Below, in pieces: positions 44,853-52,613 of a stretch of 64,000 nucleotides of DNA (its first letter is position 1; each line of letters begins with the position of its first letter). A program made the translations under genes and the position numbers. Source of the DNA: Nocardioides oleivorans (GTDB lineage: Bacteria > Actinomycetota > Actinomycetes > Propionibacteriales > Nocardioidaceae); NCBI RefSeq assembly GCF_004137255.1, contig NZ_SDWT01000003.1:124001-188000 (forward strand), written 5' to 3'. The notes beneath the pieces were generated by a model, which saw nothing but the letters and a program-made list of their open reading frames with translations, had not been told where the DNA came from and made no database searches.

Positions 44853-45614
44853 TCAGGCGATGGTGAGGCCGCCGTCGACCGGGATCGTCTGCCCGGTGAC
44901 GTAGCCGGCGGCGTCGGACGCGAGCCAGACGGCCGTCGCGGCGAGCTCGCGCGGGTCGCCCTTGCGGCCGGCGGGCACGCGGGCCAGCGCCACGTCGAGG
45001 TAGCCCTCGGGATAGGTGTCGGTCATCTCGGAGGTGAAGAAGCCCGGCGCGAGCGCGTTGACGCGGATGCCCTTGCGTCCCATCCACTGCTGGGCGAGGT
45101 CGCGGGTCAGGCCGCCGATGCCGGCCTTCGACGCGGCGTAGGCCGCCTGCGGGAGACCACCGGTGGTGATGCCGAGGATCGAGGAGATGTTGATGATGCT
45201 CGAGCCGGGTTGCATCACGCGGCCGCACGCCTGGGCCATCCAGTAGGACCCGTTGAGGTTGACGTCGATGACGGAGCGGAACTCCTCCGGCGTCTCGCGC
45301 GTGGCGGGCACGGCGGTGCCGATGCCGGCGTTGTTGACGAGCACGTCGACCTTGCCGAACTTGGCCATCGCCGCGTCGACGAGCGCCTGGCAGTCCTCGG
45401 GGACCGCCACGTCGGTCACGACCGTGTGCACGCGCCGGCCGGTCGAGCGGACCGACTCGGCGACCCGCTCCAGCTTCTCGGCGCGACGTGCGCCGAGGAC
45501 GACGTCGGCGCCGGCCTCGGCGAAGCAGTGGGCGAAGGCGACGCCCAGGCCGCTCGAGGCGCCGGTGACGATGACGACCCTGTCGTCGAGGCGGAACTGG
45601 TCCAGGACTCCCAT
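44853..45614 (-). CDS. Short-chain dehydrogenase/reductase
   Basis: 253 residues, classical SDR: TGASSGLGVAFA cofactor loop, NNAGIG, Ser in NISSILG, YAASK (YxxxK), and APGFFTSEM. C-terminal TGQTIPVDGGLTIA. An NAD(P)-dependent alcohol/ketone oxidoreductase; substrate unknown. ATG 45614 is 6 bases after TAGGGT (45626-45621), and the TAG of that box is the stop of the MFS gene, so it may have its own leaderless promoter in addition to the operon transcript. Confidence 0.92.
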   Translation of the reverse strand: MGVLDQFRLDDRVVIVTGASSGLGVAFAHCFAEAGADVVLGARRAEKLERVAESVRSTGRRVHTVVTDVAVPEDCQALVDAAMAKFGKVDVLVNNAGIGTAVPATRETPEEFRSVIDVNLNGSYWMAQACGRVMQPGSSIINISSILGITTGGLPQAAYAASKAGIGGLTRDLAQQWMGRKGIRVNALAPGFFTSEMTDTYPEGYLDVALARVPAGRKGDPRELAATAVWLASDAAGYVTGQTIPVDGGLTIA

Positions 45615-45623
45615 GCCGGGACC

Positions 45624-46874
45624 CTAATCCGTGGCGCTGGTCACCGCGTCGGTCGGGGTCGAGGGTGCCCTTTGCAGGGTACGGACGGACCTCGAGCACA
45701 GCACCAGCGCGACGATGGCGACGTACGCCACTGCCGACACGACGAGCACCTCCTCGTAGCCGAACGCGAGGGCGAGCGGGCCGTAGACGAGCTGGCCGAG
45801 CGGCAGCGCCACGAACGAGCCGAGCGCGTCGTAGGAGTAGGCGCGCGAGAGCATCGAGTCGTCGATGTTCTCCTGCATGGCGAGGTTCCAGCCCATGCCG
45901 AAGACCTCGGTGCCGGCGCCTGCGACGAAGGCCACGACGACCAGGGTCGCGAGGTGCGGCCAGGCGCCGAGCACCAGGATCGGCGGCGCGATCAGGGCGA
46001 CGCCCAGCATGCCGAGCAGGAGCGGCCGCTCGAGCCGCACGCGCAGCAGCACCACGGTCGTGACGAGGAGCCCGACGGCCTCCGCGGACAGCACCAGGCC
46101 CCATCCCTGGCGGCCGATCGTGTCGTCGGCCACGGCGGGACCGAGCGTGAACCAGGCGCCCGCATGGATGAAGTTGAGCGCACCGAAGCCCACCACGACG
46201 GCCCAGAGCCACGGGACCGACCAGAAGAAGCTCCAGCCCTCGCGCAGCTCCCGGACGGTGTCCGGGGGCACCCTGTTCGGGTCCTTCGGCGGCAGGGCCA
46301 CGGGCAGGAGGAGCAGGGCGGCGATCAGCCACGTGGCCGCGTCGACCGCCAGCGCCCAGCCGGAGCCGACGGTGACGACCAGCAGCGCACCGATGGTCGG
46401 GCCGAGCACCGCCATCCCGTTGCGGGTCAGCGAGACCAGCGCGTTGGCCGGCTGGAGGTGCTCGCGCGGCACGAGCTGCGGCAGGACGCTCGCCATCGCG
46501 GGGAAGCCGACGCCGGACACGGCGCCGTGGACGACGCTCAGGACGACGAGCATCCAGATCTCGGCGTGCCCGCCCAGCACCAGCAGCGCGATCGCGCCCT
46601 GGCTGATCGCCGAGGCGAAGTTGGAGAACTGCAGCACGAGCGTGCGGGGGAACCGGTCGGCGATGACGCCGCCGTAGAGCAGCAGCGCCACCATCGGGAT
46701 CGTGTGCGCGGCCAGCACCTGGCCCAGCGCGGTGGGGGAGTCGGTGATGTCGAGCACCGCGAAGGCGAGCGCGATGCTCGCCATCATGTTGCCGAGCGTG
46801 TTGACGAAGCGGGACGCGAAGTACCACGCGAAGTTGCGGTTGCGCAGGGGCGCGACCGCGTCGGCCCAGGTCAT
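45624..46874 (-). CDS. MFS transporter (enterobactin exporter/MdfA-like type)
   Basis: 416 residues with about 12 helices and the MFS_3 layout (RNRNFAWYFASRFVNTLGNMMASIALAFAVLDIT at the start, GGVIADRFPRTLVL as the loop 2-3 motif). Exports drugs, siderophores or metabolites. ATG 46874 overlaps the regulator stop (ATGA), so it is translated coupled to the winged-helix gene and is the likely regulated target. The open frame extends to 47423 but through the regulator gene. Confidence 0.9.
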   Translation of the reverse strand: MTWADAVAPLRNRNFAWYFASRFVNTLGNMMASIALAFAVLDITDSPTALGQVLAAHTIPMVALLLYGGVIADRFPRTLVLQFSNFASAISQGAIALLVLGGHAEIWMLVVLSVVHGAVSGVGFPAMASVLPQLVPREHLQPANALVSLTRNGMAVLGPTIGALLVVTVGSGWALAVDAATWLIAALLLLPVALPPKDPNRVPPDTVRELREGWSFFWSVPWLWAVVVGFGALNFIHAGAWFTLGPAVADDTIGRQGWGLVLSAEAVGLLVTTVVLLRVRLERPLLLGMLGVALIAPPILVLGAWPHLATLVVVAFVAGAGTEVFGMGWNLAMQENIDDSMLSRAYSYDALGSFVALPLGQLVYGPLALAFGYEEVLVVSAVAYVAIVALVLCSRSVRTLQRAPSTPTDAVTSATD

Positions 46875-47416
46875 GCCGGATCCTCCGTCCCGTCCTGCAT
46901 CTCGAAGGCGAACAGGGAGGCGCTGACGTGCTTCGTGCCGGGCGCGCGGGGTGCCGCCGCCCTGCCGTGCAGCAGGTCGCTGGCCTGCCGCAGGAGGCCC
47001 ACGGCCTCCTCCCACACCTCGGGCGCGACCCAGGTCTCGATGTCGGACATCTGGCCGGTCCCGCGGTGGTGCTGCGCCTGCCGGCGGGTGACGTCGCTGG
47101 CGATGGCGTGGACGTAGGCGATGCGGTCCTCGTTGGTCGCGGGCGCGCCGACCGCGGGTGCGTCGACGACGACGTACCGGTAGCGCTTGGCCCTGCCGCC
47201 GCGGATCTTCTCCTCGCTCTCCACGACGAGCTCGCCGGCCTCGTGGAGCACGCGCAGGTGGTACGACGCGTTGGCGTGCGTCAGCTCGAGCTCGCGGGCG
47301 ACCTCCGCGGCGCTCATCGCCTGCGCGGTCAGCAGCGAGAGGATCCGGATCCGCACGGGGTGCGCCACCGAGCGCAGTGCCGACACCGCCTGCGGGTCGG
47401 TGAGTGCGTCTGACAT
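46871..47416 (-). CDS. Winged-helix (ArsR-like) regulator of the MFS gene
   Basis: 181 residues. N-terminal ArsR-type winged helix (SALRSVAHPVRIRILSLLTAQAMSAAEVARELELTHANASYHLRVLHEAGELV) and a C-terminal dimer or ligand part; no metal-binding cysteines. ATG 47416 has GGAGGGTGG upstream. TTGACA on the same strand (47475-47470) with CAGACT 17 bp away is its promoter; two near-identical 17-bp repeats flank it, making autoregulation likely. This group of regulators commonly controls an adjacent exporter. Confidence 0.87.
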   Translation of the reverse strand: MSDALTDPQAVSALRSVAHPVRIRILSLLTAQAMSAAEVARELELTHANASYHLRVLHEAGELVVESEEKIRGGRAKRYRYVVVDAPAVGAPATNEDRIAYVHAIASDVTRRQAQHHRGTGQMSDIETWVAPEVWEEAVGLLRQASDLLHGRAAAPRAPGTKHVSASLFAFEMQDGTEDPA

Positions 47417-47433
47417 CGGCCACCCTCCACGAG

Positions 47434-47496
47434 TTCTCGGGGAGTGAGTCTGCTGGTGCCCGCCCCGACTGTCAAACACTTCTTGGGGAGTGGGTC
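47434..47496. promoter_or_regulatory. Regulator promoter flanked by 17-bp direct repeats
   Basis: TTCTCGGGGAGTGAGTC (47434-47450) and TTCTTGGGGAGTGGGTC (47480-47496) match at 15 of 17 bases. The first covers the -10/start region and the second lies just upstream of the TTGACA -35 (47475-47470, minus). Likely operators of the winged-helix protein. A further tandem of GGACCAGGCCC (47497-47518) follows. Confidence 0.55.
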
Positions 47497-47620
47497 GGAC
47501 CAGGCCCGGACCAGGCCCGGACCGATCCCTGACACACCCCTGACTCGACCCCGGAACGGGATGATTCCGGCCCCCCGACGTGCTTGGCTTGGTGTCATCG
47601 ATCGACGAGGAGTGAGAGAG

Positions 47621-48121
47621 ATGTCCGACCAGTACCCGACCGGCCAGCAGGACGACCCGACGCGGGCCTACAGCCAGCAGGCGTACGGCCAGCCGGGCCA
47701 GCAGGCCTACGGCCAGCCGCAGCCGGCCTACCAGCAGGCACCGCTGCGACCCGACGAGGAGCGGACCTGGGGGATGCTCAGCCACCTCGGCGCCCTGGTC
47801 GCGATGATCGCCTCGGTGGGCTTCCTGGGCTTCGTCGCCTCGATCGTGGTGTTCGTGCTCTACAAGGACCGCGGCCCGTTCGTGCGCGCCCACGCCGCCA
47901 ACTCGATCAACGTCCAGATCTCGATGTTCATCTGGTGGCTGGTGCTCGGGGTCGTCTACGTCGTGCTCGGAGTCGTCACGCTCGGCATCGGCTTCTTCGT
48001 CCTGCTGCCGGTGTTCTTCGTCCCGCCGGTGATCGCCGGGGTCATGCACGTCATCGGCGCGGTCAAGGCCCACAACGGCGAGTGGTGGAACCCGCCGTTC
48101 ACGCCCCAGTTCGTGAAGTGA
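47621..48121 (+). CDS. DUF4870 membrane protein
   Basis: 166 residues. A low-complexity N-terminus rich in Gln/Tyr/Pro (repeated AYGQP) is followed by DEERTWGMLSHLGALVAMI, the DUF4870 opening, and three membrane helices with FVRAHAANSINVQIS and VIGAVKAHNGEWWNPP. Function unknown, possibly envelope-related. ATG 47621 has GAGGAG upstream. The leader carries a CCGGAA/TTCCGG inverted repeat (47551-47570). Followed by a perfect terminator. Confidence 0.85.
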   Translation: MSDQYPTGQQDDPTRAYSQQAYGQPGQQAYGQPQPAYQQAPLRPDEERTWGMLSHLGALVAMIASVGFLGFVASIVVFVLYKDRGPFVRAHAANSINVQISMFIWWLVLGVVYVVLGVVTLGIGFFVLLPVFFVPPVIAGVMHVIGAVKAHNGEWWNPPFTPQFVK

Positions 48122-48125
48122 GCCG

Positions 48126-48160
48126 CTCGTCCGGCGTGGGGTGAGCCCACGCCGGACGAG
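48126..48160 (+). terminator. 15-bp stem terminator after DUF4870 gene
   Basis: CTCGTCCGGCGTGGG (48126-48140) and its exact complement (48146-48160) with a 5-base loop, 4 bases after the stop. No T-tract. It isolates the leuS leader promoter from upstream transcription. Confidence 0.85.
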
Positions 48161-48164
48161 GCGG

Positions 48165-48170
48165 TACGAT
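48165..48170 (+). promoter_or_regulatory. -10 box of the leuS leader transcript
   Basis: TACGAT, 6 bases before ATG 48177 of the leader peptide. The position predicts transcription starting at or next to that ATG. Confidence 0.6.
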
Positions 48171-48176
48171 GGCTCC

Positions 48177-48215
48177 ATGCGGTCGCAGTTCCTGCTCCTT
48201 CGACAGCCGCGCTGA
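48177..48215 (+). CDS. Leucine leader peptide of leuS
   Basis: 12 codons: MRSQFLLLRQPR then TGA. Three consecutive leucine codons, CTG CTC CTT, sit in the middle; CTT is otherwise rarely used here. No Shine-Dalgarno; TACGAT is 6 bases upstream, so it is a leaderless start. The stop lies inside a hairpin (48206-48241), and a T-tract terminator follows 27 bases later, all before leuS. This is the layout of an amino-acid attenuator leader: ribosome stalling on Leu codons when charged tRNA-Leu is scarce should change downstream RNA folding. Confidence 0.75.
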   Translation: MRSQFLLLRQPR

Positions 48216-48241
48216 CTCACCGTCCAGGCAGTCATCGCGGC
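48206..48241 (+). promoter_or_regulatory. Leader hairpin overlapping the leader-peptide stop
   Basis: GCCGCG-C-TGACT (48206-48217) pairs with AGTCA-T-CGCGGC (48230-48241): 11 pairs and one mismatch around a 12-base loop. It includes the leader stop codon and ends one base before the terminator stem, so translation to the stop would open it. Confidence 0.6.
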
Positions 48242-48242
48242 C

Positions 48243-48268
48243 ACCCCTCCATGTGCGAGGGGTTTTTT
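48243..48268 (+). terminator. Attenuator terminator upstream of leuS
   Basis: ACCCCTC (48243-48249) pairs with GAGGGGT (48257-48263), then a run of six T (48263-48268). It is the only hairpin with a T-tract noticed in the window, and it lies between a leader peptide and leuS, so it is regulatory rather than gene-end. Confidence 0.8.
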
Positions 48269-48304
48269 CATGTCGGGAGCACGGACCCACCAGGAGCGAG
48301 AGAG

Positions 48305-50821
48305 ATGAACCCCGAGCAGAGCACCCACCCCGAGTCGAGCCAGGACGCGGCGACCTACGACATCGCGGCCACCGAGACCAAGTGGCAGCAGGTCTGGGAC
48401 GACCTGCAGCCCTTCCGGGCCGACGACGACAGCCCGCGCGAGAAGCGCTACGCGCTGACGATGTTCCCCTACCCCAGCGGTGATCTGCACATGGGTCATG
48501 CGGAGGTGTTCGCGCTGCACGACGTGGTGGCGCGCTACTGGTGGCAGCGCGGCTACGAGGTGCTGAACCCGATGGGCTTCGACTCCTTCGGCCTGCCTGC
48601 GGAGAACGCGGCGATCCGCAACGACGAGCACCCCGACACCTACACGCGCGCCAACATCGCGCGCTCGATCGAGTCGTGCCAGAAGTACGCCGCGTCCTTC
48701 GACTGGACCCGCACGTTCAACACCAGCGACCCGGAGTACTACCGCTGGACGCAGTGGCTGTTCCTGAAGTTCTACGAGCGCGGCCTGGCCTACCGCAAGA
48801 ACAGCCCGGTCAACTGGTGCCCGCAGGACCAGACGGTGCTGGCCAACGAGCAGGTCGTCAACGGCTTCTGCGAGCGGTGCGGGGCGGAGGTGACCAAGAA
48901 GGAGCTGACCCAGTGGTACTTCAAGATCACCGACTACGCCCAGGAGCTGCTGGACGGCCTGGACGAGCTGGAGAGCACGTGGCCCGACCGCGTGGTCACC
49001 GCGCAGCGCAACTGGATCGGGCGCTCCGAGGGTGCCCACGTCGACTTCGTCGTGGAGGGTCGCGACGAGCCGATCACGGTCTACACGACCCGGCCCGACA
49101 CGATCTTCGGGACGACCTTCATGGTCGTCGCCGTCGACTCGCCGCTGGCCGCGGACCTGGTCAGCGACGGCCAGCGCGCGTCGTTCGAGGCCTACCGTGA
49201 CGAGATCCGCAAGGCCAGTGACATCGAGCGGCTGGCCACCGACCGTCCCAAGACGGGCGTCGACCTGGGCATCACCGCGACCAACCCGGTGACGGGCGCC
49301 CAGATCCCCGTGTGGGCGACCGACTACGTCCTGGCCGACTACGGCACCGGCGCCGTGATGGGCGTGCCCGGCGGCGACCAGCGCGACTGGGAGTTCGCCA
49401 CCCAGATGGGTCTGCCGATCGTCCGGACCACCGAGGTGCCGGCCGACTTCGACGGCGAGGCCTACAGCGGTGAGGGCGCCACCATCAACTCGCCCGCGCC
49501 CGGCAGCCAGGCCCCGCTGGACATCAACGGGATGGCCGTCGCGGACGCGAAGAGCGCGACGATCGAGTTCCTGGAGCAGCAGCAGACCGGGCAGGGCACG
49601 GTGAACTTCCGCCTGCGCGACTGGCTGCTGAGCCGCCAGCGCTACTGGGGTGCGCCGATCCCGATCATCCACTGCCCGGTCGACGGCGAGGTCCCGGTGC
49701 CCGACGACCAGCTGCCGGTGACCCTGCCGATGCTGAAGGGCGCCGACCTGAAGCCCAAGGGCACCTCGCCGCTGGGCGGGGCGGCCGAGTGGGTCAACGT
49801 CGCCTGCCCGACGTGCGGCGGTCCGGCGACGCGCGACACGGACACGATGGACACCTTCGTGGACTCGTCCTGGTACATGTTCCGCTACTGCTCGCCGAAC
49901 GACGACACGCAGGCGTTCGACACCGACAAGGTCAACGCGTGGATGCCGATCAACCTGTACGTCGGCGGTGTCGAGCACGCGGTCCTGCACCTGCTGTACG
50001 GCCGGTTCTTCACCAAGGTCCTGAACGACATGGGCCTGGTCGGCTTCCGTGAGCCGTGGTCGGCCCAGCTGAACCAGGGCTTCGTGATCAACCAGGGCAA
50101 GAAGATGAGCAAGTCGCTGGGCAACGGCGTCAACCTGGGCGACCAGCTGGGTGCCTTCGGTGTGGATGCGGTGCGGCTGACCCTGGTCTTCGCAGGCCCG
50201 CCGGAGGACGACATCGACTGGGCCAACATGTCGCCCGACGGGTCGCTGCGCTTCCTGCAGCGGGCCTGGCGGCTGTCGGGCGACGTCACCTCGGCTCCCG
50301 AGGTGGACGTGGCGACCGGCGACGTCGCGCTGCGGCGTACGACCGCACGCACCGTCCACGACGCGGCCGAGCTGGTCGAGACCTACCGGTTCAACGTCCT
50401 GGTCGCGCGGGTGATGGAGCTGGTCAACGCGACCCGCAAGGCCATCGACTCCGGCTGCGGCCCGGCGGACCCGGCCGTCCGGGAGGCCACCGAGACCGTG
50501 GCGATCCTGCTGTCGCTGGTCGCGCCCTACACCGCCGAGGAGATGTGGGAGCGGCTGGGCCGCAACCCCTCGAGGCAGACCACCGTCGCCCGCGCCGGCT
50601 GGCCGGCCGTCGACGAGGCGCTGCTGGTCGAGGACACCGTCACCGCGATCGTCCAGGTCAAGGGCAAGGTCAAGGGTCGGCTGGAGGTGTCCCCGGACAT
50701 CTCCGAGGCCGACCTGGAGGCCGCGGCCCTGGCCGACGAGGGCGTCCAGCGAGCGATCGACGGAGCGACGGTGCGCAAGGTGATCGTGCGCGCGCCGAAG
50801 CTGGTGAACATCGTCGTCTGA
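48305..50821 (+). CDS. leuS: Leucyl-tRNA synthetase
   Basis: 838 residues, full-length bacterial LeuRS. It charges tRNA-Leu. Class I motifs: HMGH at 62-65 (PYPSGDLHMGH) and KMSKS at 600-604; the CP1 editing domain has TTRPDTIFGTTFM. ATG 48305 follows AGGAGCGAGAGAG. By reading each codon, all 60 leucines are encoded by CTG and none by CTC, CTT, TTG or CTA, while the next gene degV uses CTC for 22 of 31. Upstream lies a leucine attenuator. Together this suggests the gene is built to keep translating during leucine shortage. Confidence 0.97.
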   Translation: MNPEQSTHPESSQDAATYDIAATETKWQQVWDDLQPFRADDDSPREKRYALTMFPYPSGDLHMGHAEVFALHDVVARYWWQRGYEVLNPMGFDSFGLPAENAAIRNDEHPDTYTRANIARSIESCQKYAASFDWTRTFNTSDPEYYRWTQWLFLKFYERGLAYRKNSPVNWCPQDQTVLANEQVVNGFCERCGAEVTKKELTQWYFKITDYAQELLDGLDELESTWPDRVVTAQRNWIGRSEGAHVDFVVEGRDEPITVYTTRPDTIFGTTFMVVAVDSPLAADLVSDGQRASFEAYRDEIRKASDIERLATDRPKTGVDLGITATNPVTGAQIPVWATDYVLADYGTGAVMGVPGGDQRDWEFATQMGLPIVRTTEVPADFDGEAYSGEGATINSPAPGSQAPLDINGMAVADAKSATIEFLEQQQTGQGTVNFRLRDWLLSRQRYWGAPIPIIHCPVDGEVPVPDDQLPVTLPMLKGADLKPKGTSPLGGAAEWVNVACPTCGGPATRDTDTMDTFVDSSWYMFRYCSPNDDTQAFDTDKVNAWMPINLYVGGVEHAVLHLLYGRFFTKVLNDMGLVGFREPWSAQLNQGFVINQGKKMSKSLGNGVNLGDQLGAFGVDAVRLTLVFAGPPEDDIDWANMSPDGSLRFLQRAWRLSGDVTSAPEVDVATGDVALRRTTARTVHDAAELVETYRFNVLVARVMELVNATRKAIDSGCGPADPAVREATETVAILLSLVAPYTAEEMWERLGRNPSRQTTVARAGWPAVDEALLVEDTVTAIVQVKGKVKGRLEVSPDISEADLEAAALADEGVQRAIDGATVRKVIVRAPKLVNIVV

Positions 50822-50850
50822 CCCTCTCGCCTGCCGTTAGGGTCGTGCCC

Positions 50851-51708
50851 GTGCCTCGTGTGGTGGTCGTCACCGACTCGACCGCGAGCCTCCCGCCGGA
50901 GATGGTGGAGGCTCGCGGCATCCGAGTCGTGCCCCTGCAGGTCGTCATCGGCGCGCGCGTGCTCGACGAGGGGCCCGGCGGCGCCACCCCGGAGGTGGTC
51001 GCCGACGCGCTGCGCGAGTTCGTGCCGGTGAGCACCTCCCGACCGGCGCCCGCGCTCTTCGCCGACCTCTACCGCTCGCTCGAGGCCGACGGGGTCGACG
51101 AGATCGTGTCGGTCCACCTCTCCGGCGAGATGAGCGGCACCTTCGAGTCCGCCCAGCTGGCCGCGCTCGAGGTCGACCTCCCCGTGCACGTCGTCGACTC
51201 GGGCCAGGTCGGCATCGCGACCGGCTTCGCGGCCCTGACCGCGGTCGACGTGCTCGAGGCCGGCGGGTCGGGGGAGGACGCGGCCAACGCCGCCCTCGCC
51301 CGGGGCGAGGCCGCCTCGTCGCTGTTCTACGTCGACACGCTCGAGTACCTCCGCCGCGGCGGTCGCATCGGCGCCGCCGCCGCGATCTTCGGCAGCGCGC
51401 TGTCGGTGAAGCCGCTCCTCGAGATCGCCGACGGCAAGGTCGTCCCGCGCGAGCGCGTGCGTACGGCGTCGCGTGCCCTCGCCCGGCTGGCCGAGCTCGC
51501 CGTCGACGCGGCGGGCGAGGCCCCCGTCGACGTCTGCGTCTCCCACCTCGCCAACGCCGAGCGCGCCGAGGAGCTCGCCGGCATCCTCACCGAGCGGCTC
51601 GCCGACGGGCTGGAGGGTCGCGAGGTCCTGTGCGGTGAGCTCGGCGCGGTCCTCGGGGCCCACGTCGGCCCCGGCATGGTCGCGGTCTGCGTCTCGCCCC
51701 GCCCCTGA
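50851..51708 (+). CDS. DegV family fatty-acid-binding protein
   Basis: 285 residues. Cytoplasmic fatty-acid carrier (FakB-like fold), presenting acyl chains to a kinase or other enzyme. VVVVTDSTASLPPEM at the start, STSRPAPALF, SVHLSGEMSGTFESAQLAA and GRIGAAAAIFGSALSVKPLLEI are typical. GTG 50851 is 7 bases after TAGGGT and starts the conserved strand; no Shine-Dalgarno. 29 bp after leuS with its own promoter. Confidence 0.9.
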   Translation: MPRVVVVTDSTASLPPEMVEARGIRVVPLQVVIGARVLDEGPGGATPEVVADALREFVPVSTSRPAPALFADLYRSLEADGVDEIVSVHLSGEMSGTFESAQLAALEVDLPVHVVDSGQVGIATGFAALTAVDVLEAGGSGEDAANAALARGEAASSLFYVDTLEYLRRGGRIGAAAAIFGSALSVKPLLEIADGKVVPRERVRTASRALARLAELAVDAAGEAPVDVCVSHLANAERAEELAGILTERLADGLEGREVLCGELGAVLGAHVGPGMVAVCVSPRP

Positions 51709-51769
51709 CTGTCCACAGATTGCCGATCGCCCCTGTCGGCGGGCGGTCCGGCGTTCCTAGCGTGGAGGC

Positions 51770-52609
51770 ATGCGTCGTACCCAGTCGTCCTCCGAGCACG
51801 CCGAGGCGGTGTCGCGGCGGCTGGCGACGCTGAGTGCCGAGCTCGCGGCCGTGCGGGACGGCTCGGTCGACAGCGACGACTCCGACCACACGCGGATCCG
51901 CGTCCGGCCGGGGGAGGAGGCGCCGGCGCCCGTCGTGCTCCCGGTGCCGGGGCGCCACGCCTCCCGGCGGATGCAGGTCGGCGGACTCAGGCTGGGGCCG
52001 GTGCACCTCGCGGTGGTCGCGGTCGTCGCCGCCCTCGCGGTCGGGCTGGCGGCGTGGTGGGCGATCCGCGACCAGGCCGAGATCGTGCCGCTCGAGCCTG
52101 CCGCTGCCCCGAGCGCCTCCGCGGCCTCGGCGCCGCCCGAGCCGTTGGCCGACGTCAGCGCCGCGGCGGAGCCCGGCGGCGACCTGGTCGTCGACGTGGC
52201 CGGCAAGGTACGACGCCCCGGCATCGCGGTGCTGCCCGCCGGGTCGCGCGTGGTCGATGCGCTCGAGGCGGCGGGTGGCGCCCGCAACGGCGTGGACCTC
52301 ACCGCCCTCAACCTCGCGCGCCCCGTCGTCGACGGCGAGCAGATCCTGGTCGGCATCACCCCGGCGGCCGGCGTCGCGGGCACGGTCGGCTCGCCGGGCG
52401 GCTCGACGCAGGCCGGACCGCTGGTCAACCTCAACACCGCCGACCAGGCCGCCCTCGACACGCTTCCGGGCGTCGGCCCGGTGACCGCCGACGCGATCCT
52501 GTCGTGGCGCGAGGACAACGGCGGGTTCACCTCGGTCGACGAGCTGCTCGAGGTCGACGGCATCGGTGAGGCCACCCTCGAGGACATCGCCCCGCTCGTG
52601 ACGATCTGA
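51770..52609 (+). CDS. comEA: Competence protein ComEA-type DNA-binding protein
   Basis: 279 residues. A cytoplasmic N-terminus, one membrane helix (~77-97, VHLAVVAVVAALAVGLAAWW), an SLBB-like domain (GDLVVDVAGKVRRPGIAVLPAGSRVVDALEAAGG) and a C-terminal double helix-hairpin-helix (VNLNTADQAALDTLPGVGPVTADAILSWRE). It binds incoming DNA outside the membrane for uptake by ComEC. TAGCGT ends 6 bases before ATG 51770; GGAGG also falls in that gap. Confidence 0.93.
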   Translation: MRRTQSSSEHAEAVSRRLATLSAELAAVRDGSVDSDDSDHTRIRVRPGEEAPAPVVLPVPGRHASRRMQVGGLRLGPVHLAVVAVVAALAVGLAAWWAIRDQAEIVPLEPAAAPSASAASAPPEPLADVSAAAEPGGDLVVDVAGKVRRPGIAVLPAGSRVVDALEAAGGARNGVDLTALNLARPVVDGEQILVGITPAAGVAGTVGSPGGSTQAGPLVNLNTADQAALDTLPGVGPVTADAILSWREDNGGFTSVDELLEVDGIGEATLEDIAPLVTI

Positions 52610-52613
52610 CCCG

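Noticed and set aside
48126..48160. Large hairpin as part of the leuS attenuator
   Set aside because: It lies upstream of the leader -10 box and right after the DUF4870 stop, so it is that gene's terminator.
46871..50359. Very long minus-strand open frame opposite leuS
   Set aside because: Only its 3' end is the winged-helix regulator; the rest is the antisense shadow of leuS and DUF4870 with Arg/Gly/Val-biased composition.
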